Positions 33,061 through 45,744 of a DNA stretch of 64,000 nt are shown one piece after another. Within the stretch, counting starts at the first letter, position 1. Every line of letters begins with the position of its first letter. The DNA is taken from assembly GCA_900491605.1 (NCBI GenBank), contig UESW01005041.1, forward strand, positions 153,291 to 217,290. The letters run 5' to 3'. The stretch is from Calamus simplicifolius. Lineage: Eukaryota > Streptophyta > Magnoliopsida > Arecales > Arecaceae. The translations under genes and the position numbers were made by a program. The notes beneath the pieces are model-generated. The model was not told the DNA's origin. It ran no database searches and saw nothing but the letters and a program-made list of their open reading frames with translations.

Positions 33061-33214
33061 ATCTCCGAACCTTGGCAGGGCCAAGTCAATTATCTCAAAT
33101 GAACCTCGGCTGGGCCGAGTGACTGAATCTCCGAACCTTGGCAGGGCCAAGTCAATTATCTTCGAACCTTGGCAGGGCCAAGTCAATATCTCCGAAACTC
33201 GGCTGGCCCGAGCG
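33061..33214. repeat. Tandem hairpin array 3 (copy C)
   Basis: Five monomers with CTTGGCAGGGCCAAG, CTCGGCTGGGCCGAG and a diverged last unit ACTCGGCTGGCCCGAG. It is contracted relative to copy A (about thirteen). Confidence 0.88.
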
Positions 33215-33511
33215 ACCGGTTCCCTGAACCATGATGGGAAGGGGTACAGATTCCCTGAACTTTGGCCAAACCGACCCACGATAAATCGGGCTCCGGCAAA
33301 AGCGAAGCACAAAAATACCAGGCTACTGACCAGAGCAAGGAGCATGTTTCGCCGAATGATCTCTGAACCGCCACACACGAACCTCGATTAGTTCGGACGG
33401 CGTGAGATCCTCGTCTAGGGACGAGCGGGATGCCTTTGTACCCCACAAACAACAATAACTACAAGTTCGGCACAAGGAAAGATAGAGATCAAGAAATAGA
33501 ACATAACTCTC

Positions 33512-34249
33512 TTTATTGCCGATCAAGATCAGTTACAAATGCCTCACAGGCGTTACAAGAACATTGAAATGCATAAAATAAAGGCAAATACAAAACTCGG
33601 GCAACTGCTCCAAAGCAGACCTACCAATCTGTGATGCTCCATCCGACCACGAACAGATAGGCATCCACCTGGTGATAGTAGCCGGTCCATGGACCAATAG
33701 TTGCGACTGGACGATATCTCGGTGACCCCGAGATATCTGATGGCCATCCCAGACCACCCAACCGAGGACCCCTCGACCCAGGAGGCCAGCGGTGGCTCGG
33801 ATCGCAGGCCGCTGCCCGACCGAGAAGCCCGGGGACCATCAGACCCGGTTGCTCCCCCTCCCCCGTGGCAAGATTCCCCTCAGAGAAGGGATGGGAATCC
33901 AGGCCAGCGGGAGGGAGAGTCTGTGCGTGCTACGGGGGTGTCGATACACTTCCTACCAAGCGTCCCCGTAACCGGCCACAAAGGTCACACGGGAAGGGTT
34001 ATGTGCGCTCCCGTGTGATCTCTGCGCCCCCTATGTGCGCTCTTCATGTGATCACCGGGGCTCATCCCCTAAGGGTGAGCCATTCTTCGGCAGCTCCCCG
34101 GTCGCCCCAGCTATCCGGCGGCAAGGAGCCTATGAGAGGAAAAATCGGTCCTCCCACTCGTAGCAACAGAGAAGTGAGCATAATGGAAGCTCTGATGGAA
34201 AAGACACTTTGGGGATAGCCAAACATGACCCCTTTCTCCCCTTTTTATA
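33512..34249 (-). other. Antisense unit 2 (copy C)
   Basis: Bounded on the minus strand by TATAAAAAG (34241-34249) with a G-box at 34317-34322 and AATAAA (33512-33517). It is more degraded than in copies A and B, with deletions around 33640-33800, and no copy-spanning reading frame. Upstream spacer 34323-34670 holds no gene. Confidence 0.45.
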
Positions 34250-34670
34250 GGCAGAAAAACCGGGAATAAGCTATCAAAGCTGAAAGTCCCGAGTTTCAAA
34301 CACTGGCCCACGCCTCCACGTGGCCCCTCAGGATAGGCGCACGCCCCACTGCGCGCCAAGCCCACCGCCTTGAATTGAGATGCGCGGAGATCCCTTCCTG
34401 ATCCCGAATCACGGTCATTAAATGCAGGAATCGTCCACTGACGCTTCGAAAACTGGCGGTTCAGAATATCGTCCTTCGAAAGTGATGTCCTCCAATGGTA
34501 GACGGTTGCGTGCACGCACGACAAAGTGACCTGCATGGGAAAAGAGCACCTTCCGGAAAGCTCTGCTAGCTTTATGTTCCCCCACTACGCCGTATCATCA
34601 ATTCTGTGAAATAAAAACCGAATCACCTGCGGACAGCAGGGCATTGGCAGAATGGCAGAAAGCGCGAAGG

Positions 34671-34940
34671 CCTACTTTGCCCGTCGGCCCCAGCCGACCT
34701 ACTTTGTCCGTCGGCCCCAGCCGACCTACGGCACCTAGCCGCCGACCTATTCTGTCAGCCGACCTACTTTGCCTGTCGGCCCCAGCCGACCTACTTTGCC
34801 TGTCGGCCCCAGCCGACCTATCTGCTTGTCGGCCCCAGCCGACCTATTTCGCTCGGCCCCCGCCGACCTATTCGGCCCCGGCCGACCTATTTCGCTTATC
34901 GGCCCCCGCCGACCTATCCTGTCCTCGATCGCCGACCGGC
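34671..34940. repeat. Tandem hairpin array 2 (copy C)
   Basis: About nine 27-bp monomers built on GTCGGCCCCAGCCGAC, with several partial units between 34730 and 34760 and near 34850-34890. Confidence 0.9.
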
Positions 34941-35227
34941 TTCATGTCTCGGGTCTTGCACCATCGGTTCGCTGGTCAAGGCTGTTCCCCTGCTTTGGGC
35001 CAAGCCAATGCATTCCTTCAATCTCGGAATAAGGATGACCTAAGGGTATCAGCGAGCCATAAGTCGCCCACATCGAGACTAACGACAACAATCACACAAG
35101 GAAAACACTTAAGCAGAAATAGAAATTCTCTTATTAAGAAACAACAGACTTGAAAAGAGAATACAAAGTGGCTCCTAAGGGTCAGGAACCACACGCTTTG
35201 GCCGAGCCCTCGGTTACATCTACCAAA

Positions 35228-38132
35228 GTGTGACTAGACTCGCCCTTCTCTAATTTTGCCCCCTCAGCGGCAGTTTGCGACCGTCCCCAGAAATTGCGGC
35301 TTCGCTGGAACCCGGGACGCACCAGGATTGTCTGAGACGTCGACATATTCGTCCTCTTCTTCCCCTCGGACTCACCCTCATCGGAGTTTCAGCATCCAGG
35401 AAAGAGATATCCCATTCCGGATGCTCGCTGGATATCTTCTCTTTGCATTCCTGCTCCCATGTTGGAAGGCGCCAACGCTGATAGCATCCTGCCTCCCCTT
35501 GAGTATGGCGAGCTGCATGTTGGCCTCAGCAGCCTGTTTCTCAGCCTCTGCGACTTGGGCCCGCAGAATGAATTTTGCTCCTCGAACTCGCCGGCCCGCG
35601 TCTCGAATTCTGAGCTCTTGTTGCGGCTGGACACAAGCTCGCCTTGAAGAGCCCGAACCTCCAACTCCAACTCCGCCATCTGAAAAAGCCAAAGTAAGTC
35701 GCATCACAAGAAGCCAGTGGAAAAAGCTAAAAAGGGGGGGGGGGGGGGGAATGAGATCGTACCTCCTCCTCTCGTCTGGCCAACCTCTTGGCCAACTCCT
35801 CAGCCTCACTCCTGGCTCTTGTCCTATCAGCCCCGACCAGCTCGACTCTCTCTGCAGATTGTTGATCCTCAACTGCTTGGCTTCCGATTTCCTCCTGGGC
35901 TTGGGACAGCTCGTTGTTCACTCGAGCTATCACCCCTTGTTGCCATTTAGCGCCCTCCCTCAAATGGGCAATTTCGCTGTCGCGGCGCTTCAGTCGCTCC
36001 TCCACCTCGCGAGCATCCTAGTCAAACGCTTCCTCTCGTCGGCAGCTTCCTTCCCCAGCCGACCCATACTCTCGCTATGTTCTCTCCGCATCGCCTTCAC
36101 CTCCGCGGAATGTTTCGACTCGATTCTGGCCAGCTCCAAGCATGCGTTGTCATTCTTCGCCAGGAGTTCCTGCAACTCCTCCACCCTACGCTTCTGCTTG
36201 GACACCTCGGCCAGGCGACCTGGTGTGCCGCCCTTATTCCCTTCAAGCTCCTATCAGTCATGTCCATAAGCTCTTCGAACTTCTCAGACACTTTCAGTCG
36301 TGATTGAAGCTCGGCATTATCCTTCCTGGCCTGAATGCTGGCCCCTGTCGCCAAACTCAGACGCCAGCACATCGCCCGGAAAGCAAAACGCTCTACGAGA
36401 CAAAAATGAATAAAAACCCACGATGGGGTCCCTCGGAGAACATCTACGCACAAAAAAATAACTTACCCGCGAGGCATAGGCCCGAGTCATCCTCATCAGG
36501 GTCGTATTATCGATGTCGGGAAGGAGATGGATACTCTCGGCCATGCCTTGCTGACCGAACGCAGCATCGACCAGCTCCAAGTCGCAACTTGTCCGCCGAA
36601 GGATCCGCACCGGATACAAGGCCGACCTCATCAAGGCGGAAAATGCCTCCTCAACACCAGCGCTCGAACTGCTGGGTGACCGTCCCCGCCTGAGGGACCG
36701 ACCTGGGCGACCTCCGCCTGAGAGGCCTTCAATTTCCCAGCCTCCTCTATCAAGGCCCTGGCTTGGACTTCTTCGGATAATTCGGCTAGCCCAAGCGCCA
36801 GCCTCCCCAAAACCTTTTTCGAAGGAGCTCCCAATGCGGGGCTCCCGCCTTGCTGCGTCCCCTCCTTCGACGCACCTTTCCCGGTTACCACCATCTGTGT
36901 CTCCACCACTGGGCCCCCGGGGTCTCGGCCTGTCCTACCACTTGCATCTCCTCCGCAGGCTCCCCCGAAGCCTCGGTCTGACCTGCCTCACTACTACCGG
37001 ACTCCCCTGCAGAGAGACCAAGAGAGGGCTCCCCTGAACCTCCTCGGCTGCAGCTGCCCCTCTCCCTCTCCTGCTGGAGCCGGTGGATCCCGCGGGGACA
37101 GTAGGCTCCTCGCAACAACCGCCTCCCCCAAATCCACCGCTGGTTCCTCTTTCAGGGGGGACGCGGTCGGACGGCCAACGGAGCCTCATCCGAGCTATCC
37201 GATATCTCTAACACGAGAGGGTCGGGGCCACAACCGCTCTCCCCGGATCCTCCTTCGCCCCCGGCGCTTCTGCCGTGACTGCACCGGCGCCGGCGGGCTT
37301 CCTTGCGGAGATGTGAGCCCTTTTCTCGGGCCGCCACTATCCGCGCCGCTACTCTCCCGGGCGCTTTCCTCTCTTCCTCTTGGAGAGGCTCGACAAAGCC
37401 GACCTTGGGCTGAAGAACAAAACATACATATCAGATCCAAGCACATTCATCGAGAAAAACACAGCGAAAAATAAAAGAGGAGATTCACCTTGCGGGTCCA
37501 GGGGCTGAGCCCGCTGCGAAGAGGGCCCCCTCCGATAGCAAGTCGTTGGCCGAAAACACCTGTCCATTACGAAGGACGTCCAAGTCCCTCTCCTCCTGCG
37601 CCGACAAAACCGGATGCGTCTCCGCATCCCTCACAAAATCCCCCCATCTCCGAGGGAAGCGGAACCGATGTTCCCCTCCGCGATAACGAACCGACTCTTC
37701 CACCCCTTGATGGAAGATGGCTTATCCGCTAATGACGTTGAAAGATCTCCGGGTCCGATGTAGGGCCACTCTGATTTCCTCCCAGGAATCAAGTGGTAGC
37801 AGGTGCGAAAAAGGGGGAGAGTAGCGACGATTTGAATCTGGTGGCACATCGAGATAAATCCGACGATGCTCCGCCAGCTGTTTGGAGCCACCATCGACGG
37901 GCAGATATTATAGTGGGTCATGATTTCCTTCACCAAGGGGTGGAGAGGAAAACGGAGACCCGCCTTCAAACTATCTTCATAGACAAAAACCCCAGACTCT
38001 AAATCCCGAGTAACCTATCTCGGGCTCCGGCACCCGCAGAACGACATCCAAGGGCATGCCATACCACTGGTGAATCCTCCCCAAATCCTCGGCAACGATT
38101 TCTGAGACCACGTCGTCGGGGCTCATCGCCAT
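35228..38132 (-). pseudogene. Antisense unit 1: spliced Transposase_28-type coiled-coil gene (copy C)
   Basis: Starts at ATG 38130-38132 (MAMSPDDVVSEIVAEDLG). The N-terminal domain continues with LKAGLRFPLHPLVKEIM, MTHYNICPS and IGFISMCHQIQIVATL. An extra G near 38000 and a further shift near 37735 break the frame. Introns are at 37410-37488, 36393-36466 and 35680-35762, matching copies A and B. The third intron holds a run of about 17 G on the plus strand (near 35733-35749). Exon 3 encodes the coiled coil (KQKRRVEELQELLAKND). Exon 4 starts MAELELEVRALQGE and shifts near 35570. The TA-rich promoter box lies near 38225-38237. Confidence 0.75.
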
Positions 38133-38521
38133 CTCGGTTGAAAGAAATACCAAGCGAAAACGATGAGCGTCGAAGAGGATGAAAGGCCGAAACTTTTCAA
38201 AAAACAAGAGAGAGATGCTGCGAACGTGCACATATATATATAGTACATCCATCACTTGCTTCCCCACTAAGGAAGCCGCCTTGAGGAGATAGGGCGTCTT
38301 ACCCGAGGCATCCGAAATCGCCTCGACAAACGCCCGATCGATCGGATTCACGACGTGGCGTAATCCCAACCGTCACTTGCGGAGGAGCCTTAGCCCCGAA
38401 GGCAGTATGACCCTGTCGCATTAATTAGGGCATCATTGCACGAGCTATCTAAACCAAGACGTCCCATCCGGACGCGCCATTTGGACTTGTACTCCCTATG
38501 CCCGAACCTACGCTTCGAACT

Positions 38522-38538
38522 AGGGAGTGGAGGGCATG
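38522..38538 (+). other. Polypurine tract of copy C
   Basis: AGGGAGTGGAGGGCATG immediately precedes the TG of the 3' LTR. Confidence 0.85.
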
Positions 38539-39635
38539 TGTTAGGGGTAAAATCATTATTGCATCAATATTCGTGCGAGGCGGCTAAGACCGACCTATTC
38601 CATAGCTCGGTTCCTTCCGGACTTCCGTAGCTCGACCCCTTCCGGGCTTCCGTAGCTCGGCCCCCTCCGGGCTTCCATAGCTCGGCCCTTTCGAGCCTCC
38701 GTAGCTCGGTCCTTTCGAGCCTCCGTAGCTCGACCCCTTCCGGGCTTCCGTAGCTCGGCCCCCTCCGGGCTTCCTAGCTCGGCCCCTTCCGGGCTTCCAT
38801 AGCTCGGCCTCTCCGGGCTTCCCTAGCTCGGCCTTCCCGAGCTTCCCTAGCTCGGCCTTCCCGAGCTTCCCTAGCTCGGCCTTTCCGAGCCTCCGTAGCT
38901 CGGCCCCTTCCGGGCTTCCATAGCTCGGCTCTTCCGTGGCTCGCTTCCCCCCGAGTCTCCATGGCCCGATTTCACCAAGCGATCCACACCTAATACCTAC
39001 CTCCGGGAACCTGACGCGGGAGAGCCCAGGCTTACCAAACAGCACCCTAGACAAGGAATCATGTCGAAGCGTGGCCTAAACCTATCGTAACCGCCCCAGG
39101 TCTACTCGACCGGATCTCGAAACATCAAGGTGCTCTCCCAGCCGTCGATCCCCTAACCGGATCTCGAAACAAGGTGCTAGTCGTCGATTAACAAACAGGA
39201 TACGGATTCCATGGCCCCACAGCGGCCTGATTCTATCCACCTCCGTATCCTAACAACCTCTGAACCTTCCAGAAGATGCTCAAGGTCCAGGTGACAGTCT
39301 ATAAATTGGACACTTCCAGATTCCCTCAGGTACGCATCTCCTGGCACACACGCACCTTTTTATACGCGCACTCCCACTGCTCTCTCCGGCAGCTCGTCGG
39401 TGCTCCTGCCCTCTGGAGCTTCCGATTGGCCGCCCCTGGAGAGGCTTCCCGGAGAGATCCACCTCCCCATTGTCTGGTTGATCACCGATTTCTTCTCCAC
39501 TGACTTGAGCATCGGAGGGTCTTCCACGGAGGGCCACCCCCAGCGCCTCCCGCGTGTGGACTTCTTGTGCAGGTCCGCCCCCTCTTCCTGGAGATCGACC
39601 GCGCTCGAGTCGGAGGACGAATCCCGGCAGCAACA
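38539..39635 (+). mobile_element. 3' LTR of copy C
   Basis: From TGTTAGGGGTAAAATC to GGCAGCAACA. Array 1 is at 38603-38965 and a TATA box is at 39300-39306. The 47-bp tandem duplication of the 5' LTR is also present but its second copy is eroded (39160-39195). Confidence 0.95.
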
Positions 39636-41606
39636 ATAAAATAATTAAGTATGATATTAAAATATTTATTATAAAAATAAAAATTATTATAGATTAAAAC
39701 AGTATACCAAGAAGAGAAAAAAAAGGCATTTCAAACTCCTATCTCAAAAAGAATGAAATCAAGGAAGTCATTTCAAATTTTTACAAGTCCAAAAGAAGTT
39801 ATTTGGGAGCTCATTTGAAGAATTTTCCTTTCCCAGCCGCCTGGAATCCTTCTTTAGCCGTAATCGCTTGTTTTTTCAGTTGAGTGTAATCATTTCCAGC
39901 CGACTAGATGCTCATTTCCTTCAAGAAGCCTAAAATCCAGCTAACTGGATTTACAATCAAGTAGATATTGTCTTTATTTCTCCTTGCCGAACCATCCTCT
40001 GTTCCAGCTAACTGTGGATCAAATCCAGTCAACTGGATTATTCTGTGCTTCGTTTGGCCGAACCATTCCTCCATCCAGCTAGCTGATTGGTGATCAAATC
40101 CAGTCAACTAGACTTGATCTCTAGTTTGCCTGTGTTGGAGCCGTAAACAAAAAGCATTCCTTGTTTTGGTGGCAACGGAAGCAAGATTATCAGCCGTTGG
40201 GGCTACCAAAGTTTTCAGTTCGTCCACGCCCCTAAGCCGCAGCACCGATAAGGAAGAGGAAGAAGAAGTTTTCGTATCCTTTTTCTATTCTTCTCAAAAG
40301 ACACCATCAGTCTTCTTATAGAACATGAATATAATAGCGGATAAGGCCAAGGAATACCAAGAGTCCCATAGTTACGAAGAGTCTCATCTTTCGGGACTCT
40401 GTGTGGGTGCTGACCTGGCACCCAGGCCAACAATCTTTCACTTGTTCACACAGGACAATAACCTTAACTCTCTCAACATGCAGTACGGTGGGGTGTGCGA
40501 CCCGACGAAACTTACACAGTGACATATAGTAGATATACTGCATTAAGTTAATAAATAACTGACACATCAAACAGAAATATAATCCAATCCCATCTATGAC
40601 CCAGATAATTCGATCACACCTGATCAAGCACTCTCAATCTCTCAAGAGATCTACTCTGAGCAGCACTTGAAAAACACAGAGTCATAATGTTTGTATCCAT
40701 AATCATATGCAACTCATACACTGATTGCCCAGGCAATGGATCACAAATATAAGGTGTGGTCGCAAATAATCTTCCTTGAATACTCATACCAATCCATCTT
40801 TGTCCATTTGACTTCCTAGGATTGTCTCATGTGGCCATATGAATTCCATGACCCTGGAGGACAAGGCTAAGAAAGTCATCCTAAACTCCAACTTCATGAT
40901 ATAGGTTCAAGTCTAAGGACACTTCATATTTGTAGGGCTCAGATAGCAACGGAAAGGGAATGTATCATGTTACCCCTCCTAGGTCGACTTAAGCACATGC
41001 AACATAATACATGCTATGGTGGAGCTCCCACTTAATGGGCCATGTCATACTCAAACATCGTACGAACACAAGTCCAAGTATCACAAAGTTGCCTGACTTG
41101 AGCACACACTAATGCTCCCAGTTTGGCTATAACAGGCTTAGTACAGATTTTGTAGACATTAATATTCATACATCACACATGCATGTATGTACTTAGTACT
41201 CGACTCTCCTGAGTCTCATCTCAGTCTAAACTGAGGCGACTTTGATTATAATCTATTCAATTATAATTTATGTAGCCCATTTTGCAACTTATGCATTCTG
41301 CAACTCATGCATTGCTACTCAAGCATCTATAATGGCTACTTTGTCTCATCCTGCCCACCACAAAGTGTCAGGGCGATCATCCGTGTGAGTAGGCTGATCT
41401 AAGCCTATGACATTTATACACATATGTGCCTGTAAATATGAACTCATCATAATAATGAAAAAAATATTTCATAAACTTTAACACATAGTCAATAATGTCC
41501 ATACAATCTCTGTCTGATAACAAAAAACAGACACAAACTTATACATAAGTTTAAAACATATCTCGGTCTATCACATTCTATACAGACCTAGACCTCTCAC
41601 ATGAGC
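39636..41606. other. AT-rich region without recognised genes
   Basis: It begins with the right target-site copy ATAAA. The stretch 39890-40110 has several CCAGCTAACTGG or CCAGTCAACTGG motifs like those of the SIRE LTRs further right, so an old LTR fragment is possible. From about 40680 to 41600 the sequence is probably the 3' non-coding end or LTR of the minus-strand copia element, but I could not define LTR borders. No ORF is supported. Confidence 0.4.
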
Positions 41607-41912
41607 CTAGAACACATCCCTAGGAATAAGATTTGTTAGAGGATCAGCCAACATTCTGTTAGTGGAGATATGCTTTAGGATAACTTCTCTTTGCTTGACC
41701 ATGTCCCAAATGAAGTGATATCTTATGTCAATATGCTTGGTCCTTCCATGGTACTTAGGATCCTTAACATATTGTAATGCTGCCATACTATCAGAACTGA
41801 TCTGAATAGCCTCATGTACGTTAGCTGATATCTCGAGTCGCCTCAAGAACCTTCTCAGCCACACGGCCTTTTGGATAGCAGTCGAATAAGCAATATATTC
41901 GGCTGATAGCAT
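41607..41912 (-). pseudogene. Copia RNase H (decayed element)
   Basis: Contains the terminal copia RNase H part: SAEYIAYSTAIQKAVWLRR, SSDSMAALQ, HGRTKHIDIRYHF and MLADPLTN. The ending is typical of copia pol. The frame opens late and is disconnected from RT by stops. Confidence 0.8.
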
Positions 41913-42116
41913 AGGGTAAGATTGGCAGTAATGAAAAATTCTTTTAACTGCAACCCAATGATCAGCAAGTCCTGGATTACTTTGGTATCAGCTAACCAAG
42001 CCGACTGCAAAGCAAATATCAGAGTGAGTACGCAACATAGCGTAAATCAAGCTCTCTATAGCACTAGCATAAGGGATCCTGCTCATCTTTTCTCTCTCCT
42101 CATCAGTTCTAGGGCA

Positions 42117-43005
42117 CTAGTCGATGCTAAAAGTACAATCCTTCTCTATTAGGGTATCAACGGGTTTAGAATAGTGCATACGGAAACGTTCCAGGATTTT
42201 CTCAATATACGTTTCTTGTGACAAACTAAGAAACTTCTTAGCACGATTCCTTAGGATCCTTACTGCCAGCACAAAATTTGCCTCACCCATATCCTTCATT
42301 TCAAAGATAGAGGATAGCCACTCCTTAGTGGCATTGATCACCCCTATAGAACTCCCATCTATTAGGATATTATCTACATATGACACCAAGATCAGAATCC
42401 CATCGTCTGATTTCTTAATGTACACACAGTGGTCCTCCTCAATCATATTTAAGCCAATCGATGTAATGGCTTCATAAAACTTGAGGTACCATTACCTAGA
42501 TGATTGCTTGAGACCATATATGGATCTTCTAATTAAGGCGGCACACTTTGCCCTCCTGTTCTTTGGTCACAAAGCCCAAAGGTTGATCCATATAGATTTC
42601 TTCATCCAGGCTTCCATTAAGAAACACTAACTTAACATCCATTTGATGTAACTCCAAATCTAAATGGGCTACAACAGCTAGGATCAGGCGAATGGAGACA
42701 AATCTCACCACAGAAGAAAATGTCTCTTCATAGTCTACACTCTCCATCTGAGTATAGCCCTTCGTCACTAGACATGCCTTGTACTTATCAATTGGCCCAT
42801 CAGTCTTGTGCTTTATCTTAAGAACCCAGTTATTTTCTATAGATTTGCACTCAGGCGGAAGGTCTATCAAGTCCCACACATGATTCTTGGCCATCAATAC
42901 TATCTCATCTTCCATAGCAGCTAGCCACTCACTATAAGCATGTGAAGTGAGTGCCTCTTCAACAAAAGCAGGTTCATCTGGATCCAACGGAGTGCAGAGA
43001 AACAC
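42117..43005 (-). pseudogene. Copia reverse transcriptase (decayed element)
   Basis: RT hallmarks are KAMEDEI-like (WLAAMEDEIVLMAKNHVWDL), NNWVLKIKHKTDG, YKACLVTKGYTQ, VDYEETFSSVV, LHQMDVKLVFLNG and LDEEIYMDQPLGF. The catalytic box reads SYVDNILI, so the second Asp of YVDD is replaced by Asn. The frame also breaks near 42500. The enzyme is dead by sequence. Confidence 0.85.
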
Positions 43006-43109
43006 ATTTCCTTCAATCCCAACATGTCATCATAGAATATGACCACGTTTGCTTCTCCATAACTATGGATCTGGACCTTGAGGACTGCTCTCTGGTGGTG
43101 CATCAACCC

Positions 43110-44560
43110 TCATGGGTGAGCTCCTACTAGGCTCAGCTTGTGCACTCCCACTGTCTGGTGTGGCACTCCCACTAGGCCTAGCATTCCGACTATCTGTGGC
43201 GATCTCTGAGACAGATCGAAAATCCCTCCCTTGCCAAAGATAGTAGGAAGGTCCTTCTGTAACTCATACAGGTATAGGTCCTTTCTAATTTTACCAGTGC
43301 TCAAGAATTCATTCTCTATTAACTCCTTGTCTTCGAACTCCACTTCAGTCAATCTTTCATCAGGATGTGCACCATACATCACGTAACCCTTCTTATGGGA
43401 GGCATTGTGAACATATCCTGCTGAGCTCCAAGGGTGCAAATGATCCATAGAAGGTCGTGCACCATACCATAGCTCATATGGAGTAGAGGGTACTATTTTA
43501 CTAGGTACATGATTAAGCATGTAGGCAGCAGGCAATAACGCATCTCCCTAGAAACTAATTGGAAGATTTGCCTGTGCCATCATTGACCTAATCATGTCTA
43601 GTAAAGTCATGTTTCGATGCTCAGCAACACTATTCTATTGTGGTATCCCAGGAATGGTAAGCTGCCTGCGTATCCCCTTTTCCTCACAAAGGTGTTGGAA
43701 TTGCTCAATATATATTCACCTCTATCAGTTCGAAGAGTCTTCAAAGACCTCTTCATCTGATTTTTTACCTCAGCTAAAAATTGTATGAAATAATCCAGCA
43801 CTTCATAGCGATGGAGATCAGGTATACATACCCAAATCGCAAAAAGTCATCTATAAATGTGAGGAAATAGGAAGCACCATGGCGTGCTTTGACACTCATG
43901 GGTCCACAGATATCAGAGTGAACTAGCTCTGATAGATGGGAGGCCCTAGTAGCCTTACCAAAAGGCTTTCTTGATGCCTTTCCCGCTAGACAAGGCTCAC
44001 ACACAGGTAGACTTATCTTGGCAAGAGGGCCCAATAGCCCTGCTTTAGCCATTTGTGTCATCCTATCTTGGACCACATAACCAAGTCTGGCATACCAAAG
44101 AAAACAATCATCACAAGCAGGAATAGAAGCACAAGAAAATGAGGAATAAGAAGCACATAAGTCAACATCAAGTCTAAAGAACCCTTGTGATAAATATCCA
44201 CAAAAGGACAAAACACCATCCAGATAGACTGACATACGGTCACCAGAAAAACAAAAAGTGTAACCAAGTGCCAACAGGGCAAGAACATAACAAAGATTAC
44301 ACCGGATAGATGGGATATACAAAACATCATGTAGGATCAACACATGTCCACCATGAAGCATAACACGATATGCTCCTACACCCAAAACCTGCTCATGCAG
44401 ACCATTCCCAAGTACGACAAACTGGGTATCTTTAGGTATCTGATGAAAATCCATAAAAGATCTTGCACTATATGTTTGTTTGCTCCGTATCTATAATCCA
44501 ATCAGGGAGTGTGTCAGCAACTAATGCATATGAACAAACAAAGAGAGAGCTGAATATGGA
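43110..44560 (-). pseudogene. Copia protease remnant and integrase (decayed element)
   Basis: The protease site is recognisable near 44480 as DWIIDT followed by a frameshift. Integrase follows. The two zinc-site histidines appear replaced (WYARLGYVV), the two Cys are present (CEPCLAGKAS), the first catalytic Asp is in LVHSDICGP and the second in LRTDRGEYI. The C-terminal part at 43110-43535 includes YMLNHVPSK and PYELWYGARPS. Several stops separate the pieces. Confidence 0.8.
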
Positions 44561-44569
44561 GCATACCTT

Positions 44570-45392
44570 CTTTGGCTCAGTGCAATCATAGCAAAGTGGC
44601 CTTTTGCTCCATAGTTATAGCACTTAATCTTTGTTACATCTTTCTTTCTCCCTCAATGTCCTCTTTTTGGTTTGGCCTTAGTTTTTCCTTTATATCCCTG
44701 TGCACTCCTGTTACGTGCCTTTCCCTTCTTTTTGTTCTTGGGCCTCGAAGACTCATCAGTAACCACATAGGCCGAAGGAAGGGAAGTCTCAATTCACTAA
44801 GCCTCTAGCTCAAGGTAATGAGCAATTTCCTCAAAAATCTTGATGTGCTCGCTATGAGTCATCAAGAGCTTCATCTAACTTCACTAAGGGTCAGGCAGTG
44901 AATGAATCACTGCTAGGACCTGTTGCTCATCAATAAGGTCAACTCCAGTAACCTTCATATCCCTAATCATGTTTTCCATCACACGAAGGTGGGTTGACAT
45001 GGAATGATTGGGATCCTTGACATATTGCATGAATCTAAGATTCAAGGCACTAGCCTTGTGGCTAAAGTTTAACCAAACCGGATCTTGAGCTGGTTCCACA
45101 TATCCTGAGCAGTCTAGCAATTCTCAAAGTTGTTAATAAGATTATTGTGTATGCTGTTCAACATGGTAAAGGGTGCAAAATGATCTTTCTTGACCCAATT
45201 TTCATAGGCTTCCCGATCAAGGCGATGTTGCTCAGTAGTGCCAAGCGCTAATGGTGTCATGCTAGTTGTCAGGGTCCGCAAGACTTCTAATTAATTCAAC
45301 ATGTATTGGATTTTTCTATGCCACATTTCATAGTTTTGTCCATCTAGCTTCTCACCTTTGTAGAGATCAGCTATCACAGATTTAGAGGCCAT
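44570..45392 (-). pseudogene. Copia gag (decayed element)
   Basis: ATG at 45390-45392 opens MASKSVIADLYKGEKLDG, a usual copia gag start. The UBN2-type part follows in pieces (FMQYVKDPNHSMSTHL, EQQVLAVIHSLPDP). The knuckle near 44630 reads KCYNYGAKGHFA, with one Cys changed to Tyr, and is frameshifted. No PBS or 5' LTR is identified in the AT-rich stretch 45393-45744. Confidence 0.75.
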
Positions 45393-45744
45393 CACTGCAT
45401 TCAGTCAAACAAGATATGCACATCAGGCACATATCAGTGTATACAGTTATCTAAAAAAATAATCAGATTACGAATGTTCCTTCTTATAAATGAGATCAAA
45501 AACTTTGCTAAGATCATAATCATCACTCATTTAATAAGATGGAACATAAAATCTGATAATTTTTTATAGAACACGTCTATATTATGCACATTAAATAATA
45601 TGTTCGCAAAATATTTATGAAATTTTTTTTCTTATGCACTAAGCATAAATTATATGTCAAAAAAATGTACAGAAACATGCATAAACCATATTTATATACT
45701 AAGCATAAATAATTATGTATCCAAAAAAAGTCACATAAATTCAG

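Larger units (their letters stand above)
24694..39635 (+). mobile_element. Complete Tat-type Ty3/gypsy LTR retrotransposon, copy C (14.9 kb)
   Basis: LTRs of 1091 and 1097 bp with TG...CA ends, PBS and PPT, flanked by the perfect 5-bp duplication ATAAA (24689-24693 and 39636-39640). The order is gag, protease, RT, RNase H, aRNH and integrase, then array 4, antisense units 3, 2 and 1 with arrays between them, PPT and LTR. The LTRs differ at a few percent of visible positions, so the insertion is not recent. Coding regions carry many frameshifts. Confidence 0.95.

Noticed and set aside
39904..40110. Small ORF with repeated LTGFD-like motifs
   Set aside because: The repeats come from CCAGCTAACTGG-type DNA motifs, and no start context or homologue is apparent. 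Described as non-coding.
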